Assembly: GCA_018242365.1 (NCBI GenBank)
Contig: JAFECB010000004.1
Location: 248,001 to 312,000, forward strand
Reading direction: 5' to 3'
DNA: 64,000 bases
Source: Pseudomonadota bacterium
Lineage (GTDB): Bacteria; Pseudomonadota; Gammaproteobacteria; Xanthomonadales; Xanthomonadaceae
Positions within the stretch are counted from its first letter, which is position 1; each line of letters opens with the position of its first letter. Shown here one piece after another: positions 38,926-47,664 of the stretch. Made by a program: the position numbers and the translations under genes. The notes under the pieces are model-generated. The model was given only the letters and a program-made list of their open reading frames with translations, ran no database searches and was not told the DNA's origin.

Positions 38926-39716
38926 GTGCGACGCCGGATTACGCGCAGGCCGGGGAACTGAAATTCGGCCAGGTCGGCATTGCCAACCTGCGCGTGCGCA
39001 CGCTCGACGTCGAGCGCCTTGCCGCGGAAATGCGCGAACGCGTGGAGCGGGCACCGAAATTGTTCGAACGCGCCGCGGTGGTGCTCGATTTCGGCGGACT
39101 GGCCAAGCCACCGTCCGAGGCCGACACCCGCGCCCTGATCGATGGCCTGCGCAATGCCGGCGTGTTGCCGGTGGCGCTGGCCTACGGCACCAAGGAAATC
39201 GACGCGCTCTCGCAGCAAATCGATTTGCCGCTGCTGGCCAAGTTCCGCGCCAGTTATGAACGCACCAATGCGGAATCGGCACCTGCTGCCCTCGCGCCCG
39301 AGCCGACTGCCGCGTCCACGCCGAGCAAGGCGAAGGCTGCTGCCAAACCCGCCGCAGAGCCGGCGAAGGCCACCCCCGCGGCTACGGGCGCAGGCCTGGT
39401 GCAGACCACGCCGGTACGCTCCGGCCAGCAGGTCTATGCCGAGCAACGCGACCTCACCCTGCTGGCAACGGTGGGCGCTGGCGCGGAAGTCCTCGCCGAT
39501 GGCAACATCCACATCTACGGCGCGCTGCGCGGCCGCGCGCTGGCAGGTGCACAGGGCAACGAAGACGCGCGCATCTTCTGCCGCGAGTTCCATGCGGAAC
39601 TGGTGGCAGTGGCCGGGCGCTACAAGGTACTGGAAGACATCCCGCAGTCGCTGCTCGGCAAGCCGGTGCAGGTCTGGCTGGAAGCGGGTCAACTCAAACT
39701 CGCGGCGCTCGACTGA
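38922..39716 (+). CDS. minC: septum site-determining protein MinC
   Basis: 264-residue FtsZ-assembly inhibitor. The N-terminal domain (to about residue 110: LKFGQVGIANLRVRTLD, AVVLDFGGL) disrupts FtsZ polymers. An Ala/Pro/Lys-rich linker (about 115-155) follows. The C-terminal beta-helix (from about 160: TPVRSGQQVYAEQRDLTLLATVGAGAEVLADGNIHIYGALRGRALAG) binds MinD and dimerises. ATG overlaps the GNAT stop. Order minC-minD-minE is standard. Confidence 0.96.
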   Translation: MSATPDYAQAGELKFGQVGIANLRVRTLDVERLAAEMRERVERAPKLFERAAVVLDFGGLAKPPSEADTRALIDGLRNAGVLPVALAYGTKEIDALSQQIDLPLLAKFRASYERTNAESAPAALAPEPTAASTPSKAKAAAKPAAEPAKATPAATGAGLVQTTPVRSGQQVYAEQRDLTLLATVGAGAEVLADGNIHIYGALRGRALAGAQGNEDARIFCREFHAELVAVAGRYKVLEDIPQSLLGKPVQVWLEAGQLKLAALD

Positions 39717-39747
39717 AGCCGCAATCAATTTCGTGGAGGACGCCAGC

Positions 39748-40560
39748 TTGGCCGAAATCATCGTAGTCACCTCGGGCAAGGGCGGCGTGGGCAAGACCAC
39801 GACCAGCGCCAGCCTCGCCACCGGCCTCGCACGGCGCGGCAAGAAGGTCGCCGTCATCGACTTCGACGTCGGCCTGCGCAACCTCGACCTGATCATGGGC
39901 TGCGAACGCCGGGTCGTCTACGACTTCGTCAATGTCATCCACGGCGAAGCCACGCTGCGGCAGGCGCTGATCAAGGACAAGCGCTTCGAGAACCTGTTCG
40001 TGCTGGCTGCCTCGCAGACGCGCGACAAGGACGCACTGTCGCGTGACGGCGTCGAGAAAGTCCTGAAGGACCTCGCCGCCGATGGCTTCGACTACATCGT
40101 GTGCGACTCCCCGGCGGGCATCGAGAAGGGCGCCTTCCTCGCCATGTACTTCGCCGACCGCGCGGTCGTCGTGGTCAATCCTGAAATTTCCTCGGTGCGC
40201 GATTCCGACCGCGTCATCGGCTTGCTGTCCTCCAAGACCCATCGCGCCGAACGTGGCGACGGCGAGGTCAAGGCGCACCTGCTGCTCACGCGCTACAACC
40301 CGCAGCGGGTGGAAAACGGCGAGATGCTCAATATCAAGGACGTCGAGGACGTCCTGGCGTTGAAGACCATTGGCGTGGTTCCCGAATCCGGTGACGTGCT
40401 CAGCGCCTCCAACAAGGGCGAGCCGGTGATCATGGATCCGGAGTCGATGGCAGGCCAGGCCTACGACGACGCGGTGGCGCGCCTGCTGGGCGAGGATCGT
40501 CCGATGCGCTTCACCACGGTCGAGAAGAAAGGCTTCTTCAGTCGGCTGTTCGGAGCCTGA
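39748..40560 (+). CDS. minD: septum site-determining ATPase MinD
   Basis: 270-residue ParA/MinD-type ATPase that recruits MinC to the membrane and oscillates with MinE. The deviant Walker A is SGKGGVGKTT with Lys11 and Lys16 as in E. coli; switch and Walker B regions follow (DFDVGLRNLD, YIVCDSPAGIE); the C-terminal amphipathic membrane-targeting helix is KKGFFSRLFGA. No ATG fits: the start is TTG at 39748, supported by a strong ribosome-binding site (ggagga, 39735-39740) and by matching the E. coli length exactly. Confidence 0.97.
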   Translation: MAEIIVVTSGKGGVGKTTTSASLATGLARRGKKVAVIDFDVGLRNLDLIMGCERRVVYDFVNVIHGEATLRQALIKDKRFENLFVLAASQTRDKDALSRDGVEKVLKDLAADGFDYIVCDSPAGIEKGAFLAMYFADRAVVVVNPEISSVRDSDRVIGLLSSKTHRAERGDGEVKAHLLLTRYNPQRVENGEMLNIKDVEDVLALKTIGVVPESGDVLSASNKGEPVIMDPESMAGQAYDDAVARLLGEDRPMRFTTVEKKGFFSRLFGA

Positions 40561-40563
40561 GCC

Positions 40564-40833
40564 ATGTCCATCTTCGATTTCCTCAAGCCCAAGAAGAACA
40601 CCGCCGCGATCGCCAAGAATCGCCTGCAGATCATCATCGCGCAGGAGCGCAGCTCGGCCAGCGCGCCGGACTACCTGCCGCTGATGCAGCGCGAGATCCT
40701 CGAAGTGATCCGCAAATACGTCAACGTGGACGTGGATGCGGTGAAGGTCGATCTGGTCAAGGACGGCGATCAGGACGTGCTCGACATCTCGGTGTCGCTG
40801 CCGGAACGCGGGTCGGCCGCTACGGGCGACTGA
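40564..40833 (+). CDS. minE: cell division topological specificity factor MinE
   Basis: 89-residue activator of the MinD ATPase. The N-terminal membrane-binding segment MSIFDFLK, the MinD-contact helix ([18 protein letters not shown]) and the C-terminal topological-specificity domain ([21 protein letters not shown]) are all present. Begins three bases after the minD stop. Confidence 0.97.
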   Translation: MSIFDFLKPKKNTAAIAKNRLQIIIAQERSSASAPDYLPLMQREILEVIRKYVNVDVDAVKVDLVKDGDQDVLDISVSLPERGSAATGD

Positions 40834-40879
40834 TCCACCCATGCTCTCCGAGGCACGGGGAGGGCGGACGGCAGGCAAC

Positions 40880-41440
40880 ATGCAGGATCGATCCGACCAT
40901 CCCGTCCCCGTTTCGACAGTGGCCGTGGCCACGGCCACCGTGCTGACCATGCAGGACATCGGCTTCGCCGCCACCTCCGCCCTGCTCGCGCGCTACGGCC
41001 TGCGACTGCAACGCGTTGGCGACGGTGAACCGATTCCCGGCAGCTACTGGGGCGAACGCGAAGCCGGCATCATCGGCTGCACGGTGTATGCACGCGACGA
41101 CACCCCCGTGCACTCGCTCCTGCACGAAACCGGCCACCTGATCGTGCTGCCGCCGGAACGCCGCGCACACGTGCACACCGACGCCACCGATTCGGTGCCG
41201 GAAGAAGACGCCGTTTGCGTGTTGCAGGGCTTGCTGGGCGATGCCCTGCCCGGCGTGGGCCGCGAGCGCATCTGGACCGACATGGATGCCTGGGGCTACA
41301 CCTTCCGGCTGGGCTCGGCGCAGGCCTATGTCGAACGGGACGCGGAAGACGCGTGGTGCTGGTTGCAGGCGCATGGTCTGATTGACGAACACCGACAACT
41401 GATCGTGCCGACGCAGCTCACGACCTGCAGCCACGACTGA
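40880..41440 (+). CDS. HExxH-containing protein of unknown function
   Basis: About 186 residues. A zinc-peptidase-like motif HETGH (His82, Glu83, His86 from this start) is followed 21-22 residues later by Glu-Glu in VPEEDAVCVLQGLL, a plausible third ligand. The remaining conserved-looking blocks are GSYWGEREAGIIG and MDAWGYTFRLGSAQAYVERD. I recall only uncharacterised xanthomonad proteins like it. No signal peptide, so probably cytoplasmic. Start uncertain: ATGs at 40841, 40880 and 40949 are possible; the N-terminal part up to 40949 is low-complexity (VSTVAVATATVLT) and spans a 20-base palindrome, so the true protein may begin at 40949. It follows minE by 46 bases. Confidence 0.6.
   Translation: MQDRSDHPVPVSTVAVATATVLTMQDIGFAATSALLARYGLRLQRVGDGEPIPGSYWGEREAGIIGCTVYARDDTPVHSLLHETGHLIVLPPERRAHVHTDATDSVPEEDAVCVLQGLLGDALPGVGRERIWTDMDAWGYTFRLGSAQAYVERDAEDAWCWLQAHGLIDEHRQLIVPTQLTTCSHD
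40919..40938. repeat. 20-base perfect palindrome after minE
   Basis: The halves gtggccgtgg and ccacggccac are exact complements with no spacer. It lies just before the third candidate start (40949) of the HExxH gene. It may be a regulator site or a hairpin at the end of the min transcript, but there is no T tract. Confidence 0.6.
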
Positions 41441-41628
41441 CATCCTGCATCCGAAGACCAGGGCCTGCGACGCGTCATGACTGCCCCGCAGCCCAAGGTT
41501 CCGCCTGGCATCGGTCAGGCAGCTTCAACACGCCTGCTCGAACAACCGGCGATAAATCCCGCTACGATTCATCCGGGGATTCAACACCAGACGCACCTGC
41601 ACGCGGCACGTGTTCGATGGAGGCTGGC

Positions 41629-42486
41629 ATGTCCTGTTTTGCGCACATCAATTGGAGTCGATCGGCAGCATTGCTGGTAACGCTTGCCGTGACCATGTCA
41701 GCCACGGCCGCAGCTGGAACGGCCGACCCGCGAATCTCCAGACCGGAGGATTTCGCCAGCGCATTTGCATCGGTGCCATGCGACAACAAGGATCGCCTCG
41801 CGGCCGTGCGTGCGCTCTACGAAAGCATGGGTGCGCAGGCGTCGGATTTCAGGGTCGAGCGATTTGGCGAGTACGGTGGTGTCGAGAACCTGGTCATCGT
41901 CAAGCCGGGCGAATCGCAGGAAAAAATCGTCATCGGCGCACATTACGACAAGCGAGGTGACGGCTGCGGGGCGGTCGACAACTGGACCGGACAAGTGGCC
42001 CTGGCCCATCTGTACGGGACGCTGCGGAATGTTTCCACCAGGAAGACCCTGGTGTTTGTCGCATTCGGGCGCGAGGAAGAAAATCTGGTCGGCTCCCGCG
42101 CCATGGTCAACGCCATCCCGCGTGAACAGCTCGCGGGCTATTGCGGCATGGTCAATGTCGATAGCCTGGGCCTGGCACGGACGCAAGTCGCCGACAACAT
42201 GTCGAGCCGAAGCCTCGAACAACTGGCCGCAGATCTGGCCCGGCAAATGGACATGCCCTTCAGCCATGCTTCGCTTCCGCGTGCGTATTCGGACTCCAAC
42301 TCGTTCATGTCGAAGGGCATCCCGGCATTGACGATTCACGGCCTCAGCAACAATTGGACGCAGGTCCTGCACCAGCGCGAGGACCAGGGATCGCTGGTGA
42401 AGCCACTGGGTGTCTACCTTGGCTATCGATTGGCGCTGTCGATGATCGTGAGCATGGATCAGGCACCGTGTGATGCCTACAGATGA
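41629..42486 (+). CDS. secreted M28-family zinc peptidase
   Basis: 285 residues with a signal peptide (SAALLVTLAVTMSATAAA). M28 co-catalytic zinc ligands are recognisable: H105 (VIGAHYDKR), D117 (GAVDNWTG), the E149/E150 pair (FGREEENLVGS), D178 (VNVDSLGL) and H248 (QVLHQREDQ). M28 enzymes are aminopeptidases or carboxypeptidases. ATG at 41629 has ggagg five bases before it and is preferred over the ATG at 41617. At 285 residues it is a minimal catalytic domain without PA or C-terminal extensions. It precedes another exported metallopeptidase. Confidence 0.88.
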   Translation: MSCFAHINWSRSAALLVTLAVTMSATAAAGTADPRISRPEDFASAFASVPCDNKDRLAAVRALYESMGAQASDFRVERFGEYGGVENLVIVKPGESQEKIVIGAHYDKRGDGCGAVDNWTGQVALAHLYGTLRNVSTRKTLVFVAFGREEENLVGSRAMVNAIPREQLAGYCGMVNVDSLGLARTQVADNMSSRSLEQLAADLARQMDMPFSHASLPRAYSDSNSFMSKGIPALTIHGLSNNWTQVLHQREDQGSLVKPLGVYLGYRLALSMIVSMDQAPCDAYR

Positions 42487-42555
42487 TACCTGCGCGGACA
42501 AGCGCCTTCTTCAATTCACCAGATTCAACGCTACCGACTCGCCAAGGACATCATC

Positions 42556-44559
42556 GTGACGCAACGTCCCAATCTCCTCGCCCTCGCCATTTCCGGCACC
42601 CTTGCGCTCGCCTTGGCCTCGTGCGGAGGTGGCAATCGCCCACCGGCAGCCACGGGGGTTGCAGCCGTGCCCGCCAATGAGTCGCCCGAGCAGTTCGTGG
42701 CGCGCGTCAACAAGGAAATGCGTGAGGTCAGTACCGAGCTCAATTCCGCGCAATGGTTGTCGAACACCTACATCAACAGCGACAGCGAGCTGATCGCGGC
42801 CAAGGCGAACGAACGCTGGTTGACCCGGCTGAACGAATGGATCGCGCAGGCGAAGCAATTCGAAGGCAAGCCGATGTCACCGGAAACCGCGCGCCAGATC
42901 AAGTTGCTCAAGCTGATGACGGCGATGCCGGCGCCGCGGGACCCGAAGGAACTGGCCGAGCTTGCGCAGATCGCCAGCAAGCTGGAGGGCATGTACGGCA
43001 GCGGCAGTTATTGCACCGGCAGCGGTGCCGACAAGACCTGCCGCGACATCGGCCAGCTCAGCGACGTGCTGGCCAGCAGCCGCGACTACGACGCCCAGCT
43101 CGATGCCTGGCAGGGCTGGCATTCGGTCGGCGCGCCGATGCGTGGCGATTACACCCGCTTCGTCGAGTTGGTGAACAAGGGTGCGAAGGAGATGGGCTTT
43201 GCCGACGCCGGCGAAATGTGGCGCTCCGGCTACGACATGCCGCCGGCCGAGTTCGCGCGCGAGACCGACCGCCTGTGGGAACAGGTCAAGCCGCTGTACG
43301 AACAATTGCACTGCTATGCGCGCGGCAAGCTCGATGCGAAATACGGCAAGGACAAGGTCGAAATAGGCACAGGCATGCTGCCCGCGCACCTGATGGGCAA
43401 TCAGTGGCAGCAGGACTGGAGCAACCTGTGGGACATCCTCGCGCCGTATCCGAATGCCGGCAGCCTTGATGTCAACGCCGCCCTGCAGCGCACGCAGGAA
43501 GCCAATTTCGGGCGCGCACTGTTCCACGCCAACACGCCGGGGATGCCGGCGTCCGATCGCGGCTTCCTCGCCCAGCGCGCCGCCAGCCTCGCCACCGCCA
43601 ACCAGATGATGCAGCGGGCGCAGGATTTCTACACCTCGCTCGGGATGCCCGCGCTGCCGGAAAGCTTCTGGCAGAAGACCCAGTTCATCAAGCCGCTGGA
43701 CCGCGACGTGATGTGCCACGCCAGCGCCTGGGACATGAACATGCAGGGCGACGTGCGCATCAAGATGTGCATCAACCCCACCGAGGAAGACCTGAGCACC
43801 ATCTACCACGAGATGGGCCACATCTATTACTACCTCGCCTACAACAAGCTGCCGCCGCTGCTGCAGGGCGGCGCCAACGACGGCTTCCACGAAGCCATCG
43901 GCGACACCATCGTGCTGTCGATGACGCCGCAATACCTGGCCTCGGTCGGCCTGGTCGCAAAGCCGCAGCAGACCCATGACGCCCTGGTCAATGCGCAGAT
44001 GCGGATGGCATTGAGCAAGGTCGCGTTCCTTCCGTTCGGGCTGATGATCGATCGCTGGCGCTGGGGCGTGTTCGACGGCTCGATCAAGCCCGACCACTAC
44101 AACCAGGCGTGGTGGGCACTGAAGGCGAAGTACCAGGGCATCGCACCGATATCCCCACGCGGCGAGGAGTTCTTCGACCCGGGTGCGAAATACCATGTCC
44201 CCGCCAACACGCCCTACACCCGCTACTTCCTCGCCAACATCCTGCAGTTCCAGTTCTACAAGGCGCTGTGCGATGCCTCGGGCTACACCGGCCCGCTGTA
44301 CGAATGCAGCTTCTACGGCAACAAGGAGGCCGGCCGGAAATACTGGGCGATGCTCGCACGCGGTGCCAGCCAGCCGTGGCAGGCCAGCCTGAAGGAGCTC
44401 ACCGGCAGCGACCAGCTGGATGCCAAACCATTGCTGGACTACTTCGCACCGCTGCAAGCGTGGCTGAAGGAGCAGAACGCCGGGCAAGCCTGTGGCTGGC
44501 AACCGGACGGCGGGGCATCCACGGCCGTGCCACCGGCCGCGCCAACGACGCCGGGATGA
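42556..44559 (+). CDS. M2-family metallopeptidase lipoprotein (ACE-like peptidyl-dipeptidase)
   Basis: 667 residues from a GTG start. The signal peptide ends in a lipobox LALASC, so a membrane-anchored periplasmic enzyme is expected. The zinc site is HEMGH (His418, Glu419, His422) with the third ligand Glu446 in HEAIGD, exactly 24 residues after His422 as in angiotensin-converting enzyme. Other ACE blocks: NLWDILAPYP, MCINPTEEDLSTIYHEMGH, PAREF-like DPGAKYHVPANTPYTRYFL. Bacterial ACE homologues are known from Xanthomonas and cleave C-terminal dipeptides; the physiological substrate is unknown. Confidence 0.93.
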   Translation: MTQRPNLLALAISGTLALALASCGGGNRPPAATGVAAVPANESPEQFVARVNKEMREVSTELNSAQWLSNTYINSDSELIAAKANERWLTRLNEWIAQAKQFEGKPMSPETARQIKLLKLMTAMPAPRDPKELAELAQIASKLEGMYGSGSYCTGSGADKTCRDIGQLSDVLASSRDYDAQLDAWQGWHSVGAPMRGDYTRFVELVNKGAKEMGFADAGEMWRSGYDMPPAEFARETDRLWEQVKPLYEQLHCYARGKLDAKYGKDKVEIGTGMLPAHLMGNQWQQDWSNLWDILAPYPNAGSLDVNAALQRTQEANFGRALFHANTPGMPASDRGFLAQRAASLATANQMMQRAQDFYTSLGMPALPESFWQKTQFIKPLDRDVMCHASAWDMNMQGDVRIKMCINPTEEDLSTIYHEMGHIYYYLAYNKLPPLLQGGANDGFHEAIGDTIVLSMTPQYLASVGLVAKPQQTHDALVNAQMRMALSKVAFLPFGLMIDRWRWGVFDGSIKPDHYNQAWWALKAKYQGIAPISPRGEEFFDPGAKYHVPANTPYTRYFLANILQFQFYKALCDASGYTGPLYECSFYGNKEAGRKYWAMLARGASQPWQASLKELTGSDQLDAKPLLDYFAPLQAWLKEQNAGQACGWQPDGGASTAVPPAAPTTPG

Positions 44560-44605
44560 CACATGCTGGTGGTGTCACGCTACAGGCCGCGCGATTACCG
44601 AGCAA

Positions 44606-46399
44606 TCACGCGCCCTTGAGCCGCCAGCCATTGCGCCCGGCGGCCTTGGCCTCGTAAAGCGCGGCATCGGCAAGGTGCAGCAACGCTTCCGCATCCATCG
44701 GTTCCGTCCCGGTCATGCCGATACCAATGCTGGTGGTGATGTGCAGCGGCGTGCTGTCGAAGGGCACCGGCGCACGCATGGCCAGCAGGATCTTGTCGGC
44801 GATGGATTCCAGCGCCGACGCCGATGCCACGTCTTCCACGAGTACGGCAAATTCATCGCCACCCAGCCGTACGGCCAGATCAACCGAACGCACGCAGGTT
44901 TCAATTCGCCGCGCGAACACGCACAGGACATGATCGCCCGCTGCATGGCCATGCGTGTCATTGACCGTCTTGAAGTGATCCACGTCGAAGTACAGCAGGC
45001 CGACGCGGCTGCCGTTTCGTTTGGCGCGATCCAGGGCGATGCAGATACGCTCGTTGAAGAGCAGCCGATTGCCAAGCCCCGTCAACGGATCGCGCCTGGC
45101 TTGCCGCGCCAGTGCCTGCTCGGCCTCGATCCGGGCACTGACATCGCGGGCGGAGAAGATCAGCGACAGGTTTCCGCCATCCTCATCGCGAACGCTGCGC
45201 ACGTTGGCCGACAGCCAGATGTAATGCCCCTGCTGGTGCCGGCAGCGGTACTCGACATCGGCAATCCCTTCGGATGCGTGCAGCGGCTTCAGCAACTCGC
45301 GCAATGCCTCGACATCCTCCGGATGCACCCGCTCCCAGAACGTGCGCTCGAACTCGTCCGGCGTCAATCCCAGCAGCTCGGTGACAGCCGGTGAAACGTA
45401 GTCGAAGGCATTGCAGGGCAGGATGCGCAGGATCAAGTCACGGGAGTTGTCTGCCAGCAACCGATAATGCTGGTCTCGCTTCATCAGACGGCGCGCCAGC
45501 ACACGCCGCTCCGTCAACACCGAGGCGACCGGGAACGCAGTCACGCAGCAGGACAGGATGAACAGCTGCAAGACCAACGCGCGTGCGGCCTCGCTGACCT
45601 CATCGGTGCCTGCCGCCAATGGCCCGTTGCCGCTTGCGGTGGCCATCGTCGAGATCAGCGCAATCAACGCCATGGCCGGCACGAAACCGCTGAACCGATG
45701 CCGCAGCACGCACAACAGCAACGCCGGGATCAGGAGGAATGCTCCCGGCAACTGCTGCTGATGGAAGATCAAGCCCGCAGCGACACCGAGCAAGGTCACC
45801 GACAGCGCCAGCTCCAGCCGCCGCTGCGGCGGGCCCAGCATGCGCAGCCCCTCGACGCGGACGACGACGGTCAGTGCCCCGAAGATCACCATGCCCAGCG
45901 CATGCGAGCCGAACCAGGTCGTGTAGGGACGCAGCAATTCATGGGTCTGGTGCAACAACACAAGGTGCGCCAGCGTGGCACCCAGTGCCGAGGTCGCACC
46001 GGCGATCACGACAGCAAGGAACGCAATTGCCAGGGTCCGGTTGATCGTGGCCAACTGCGCCACATCGGCGACCTTGGCCCTCACGATGCGCGCGGCGAAC
46101 CAGGCATCGAACACGTTGCACAGGTTGAGCGCGAAGCTGTAGTAGCCGATCCCGTTGCGGGTGAGATTGGCGGCCATGCCACCGAGGAAAGCCGCCGCCA
46201 CGAGCGCGAGCCAATCGCTGCGTGGCGAGGTCAGCAACATGCCAAACAGCAGGCCGCTGGGCACCCATAACATCGAGAAGCCCGCAGCCCCGACCGCGTG
46301 ATGGATCGACCACCACCCGGTGACGGCGATCAACAGCGCAAACCCGGCAAGCTTTGGCAGCTTGCCGGATAGCGGGAATCCATTGGTGATCGCCCCCAT
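44606..46399 (-). CDS. MASE1-PAS-GGDEF diguanylate cyclase
   Basis: 597 residues: an N-terminal MASE1-like membrane sensor of about eight helices (to about residue 300), a PAS/PAC domain (about 315-430; FDYVSPAVTELLGLTPDEFERTF, EYRCRHQQGHYIWLSANVRSV) and a GGDEF domain with the intact signature GGDEF (513-517) plus the inhibitory-site RxxD (RSVD, 504-507) five residues before it. It should make cyclic di-GMP and be feedback-inhibited by it. No EAL domain. Convergent with the M2 peptidase and divergent from the Rieske gene. Confidence 0.93.
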   Translation of the reverse strand: MGAITNGFPLSGKLPKLAGFALLIAVTGWWSIHHAVGAAGFSMLWVPSGLLFGMLLTSPRSDWLALVAAAFLGGMAANLTRNGIGYYSFALNLCNVFDAWFAARIVRAKVADVAQLATINRTLAIAFLAVVIAGATSALGATLAHLVLLHQTHELLRPYTTWFGSHALGMVIFGALTVVVRVEGLRMLGPPQRRLELALSVTLLGVAAGLIFHQQQLPGAFLLIPALLLCVLRHRFSGFVPAMALIALISTMATASGNGPLAAGTDEVSEAARALVLQLFILSCCVTAFPVASVLTERRVLARRLMKRDQHYRLLADNSRDLILRILPCNAFDYVSPAVTELLGLTPDEFERTFWERVHPEDVEALRELLKPLHASEGIADVEYRCRHQQGHYIWLSANVRSVRDEDGGNLSLIFSARDVSARIEAEQALARQARRDPLTGLGNRLLFNERICIALDRAKRNGSRVGLLYFDVDHFKTVNDTHGHAAGDHVLCVFARRIETCVRSVDLAVRLGGDEFAVLVEDVASASALESIADKILLAMRAPVPFDSTPLHITTSIGIGMTGTEPMDAEALLHLADAALYEAKAAGRNGWRLKGA

Positions 46400-46557
46400 T
46401 TCCCTAGCCTATTCCAAATTCAGGCCAAGTGTCAGGCTCGACCCACCCGGCCTGATCGACCGAACCTGCCAGCACCCTGCGCCGCAGGCATCTGTCTGTC
46501 CTGGCTGACCCGAATCCGGCGCAACTCTCGACTCCCCATCCGGGTGATACTGCGCAC

Positions 46558-47619
46558 ATGCAGCCCGACCTCGATCCGCAGCCCGCCGCCACTGCCACCG
46601 CCTTGCCGGCGCGGTTTTATGTCGAGCCGGGGATGGCGACACAGGATCGTCGGCAGGTGTTCGATCGCGCATGGCAACTGGTCGCCCATGTCTCGCAATT
46701 GCGCGACGCCGGTGATCATGTGGTCGCGGACCTGGCGGGCTTGCCGGTGCTGGCGGTGCGCGGCGCCGATGGCGTCATCCGGGTGTTGCACAACGTCTGC
46801 CGGCATCGCGCCGGCCCGATTGCCCATTGCGACGGCAAGGGTGCGCGCTCGCTGAGCTGCCGCTACCACGGCTGGACCTATGCACTGGATGGTCAGCTCT
46901 GCGCCGCGCCGGAGATGCGAGGAGCGCAGGACTTCAACCTGGCCGATATCCGCCTGCCGCAACTGTCGGTGCGGGTCTGGCAGGGGCTGGTGTTCGCGAC
47001 GGTGGAGGAGACAGAAGCGCCCGCATTCGACGCCTTCGTCGCCGGCATTGATACTCGCCTCGGTGTCGATCGCGGGCTTGAACACTACGCCGGCCATCAT
47101 CGCACGGCCTACGACATCGCCTGCAACTGGAAGGTGTATGTCGACAATTACCTCGAGGGCTACCACGTTCCGCATGTGCACCCCGGGCTGAACAAATTGC
47201 TGGACTATCGCAGCTATCGCACCGAGCTGGCGCGCTGGCACAGCCTGCAATGGAGCCCGCTGGAAAGCGACGCATCGCTGTACGGCAACGGTGATGCGCT
47301 GTACTACTGGCTATGGCCGAACACGATGCTGAACATCCTGCCCGGCCGCTTGCAGACCAATATCGTGGTGCCGCTGGGCGTGGATCGGTGCCGGGTGGTG
47401 TTCGACAGCTATTACGCGGCGACCGACGACGCCAGGCGCGAGGCCGACCTTGCCTTCAGCGATGCCGTCCAGCACGAGGATCTTGCGATCTGCGAGGCGG
47501 TGCAGCGTGGTCTTGCCTCCGGCAGCTATGTGCCGGGGCGATTGAACCCGCTGCGCGAGACCGGGGTGCATCATTTCCACGAACTGTTGCGGGCTGCATA
47601 TCGGGAAAGCGCCAGCTGA
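46558..47619 (+). CDS. Rieske-type aromatic-ring-hydroxylating oxygenase alpha subunit
   Basis: 353 residues. The Rieske [2Fe-2S] motif is complete: Cys81-x-His83 and Cys101-x2-His104 with 17 residues between. The mononuclear iron site follows in NYLEGYHVPHVHPG (Asn197, Glu200, His203, His206/208), with a likely Asp in QHEDLAICEAVQRG. This layout fits the choline-monooxygenase/glycine-betaine-demethylase-like branch as well as classical ring hydroxylases. No ferredoxin or reductase gene is nearby, so electron donors must be encoded elsewhere. An amino-acid permease follows 45 bases downstream. Confidence 0.88.
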   Translation: MQPDLDPQPAATATALPARFYVEPGMATQDRRQVFDRAWQLVAHVSQLRDAGDHVVADLAGLPVLAVRGADGVIRVLHNVCRHRAGPIAHCDGKGARSLSCRYHGWTYALDGQLCAAPEMRGAQDFNLADIRLPQLSVRVWQGLVFATVEETEAPAFDAFVAGIDTRLGVDRGLEHYAGHHRTAYDIACNWKVYVDNYLEGYHVPHVHPGLNKLLDYRSYRTELARWHSLQWSPLESDASLYGNGDALYYWLWPNTMLNILPGRLQTNIVVPLGVDRCRVVFDSYYAATDDARREADLAFSDAVQHEDLAICEAVQRGLASGSYVPGRLNPLRETGVHHFHELLRAAYRESAS

Positions 47620-47664
47620 TTGCTTGTTCCCTCACTGCTGCACATCGGAAAAATTGGAGGCTGC

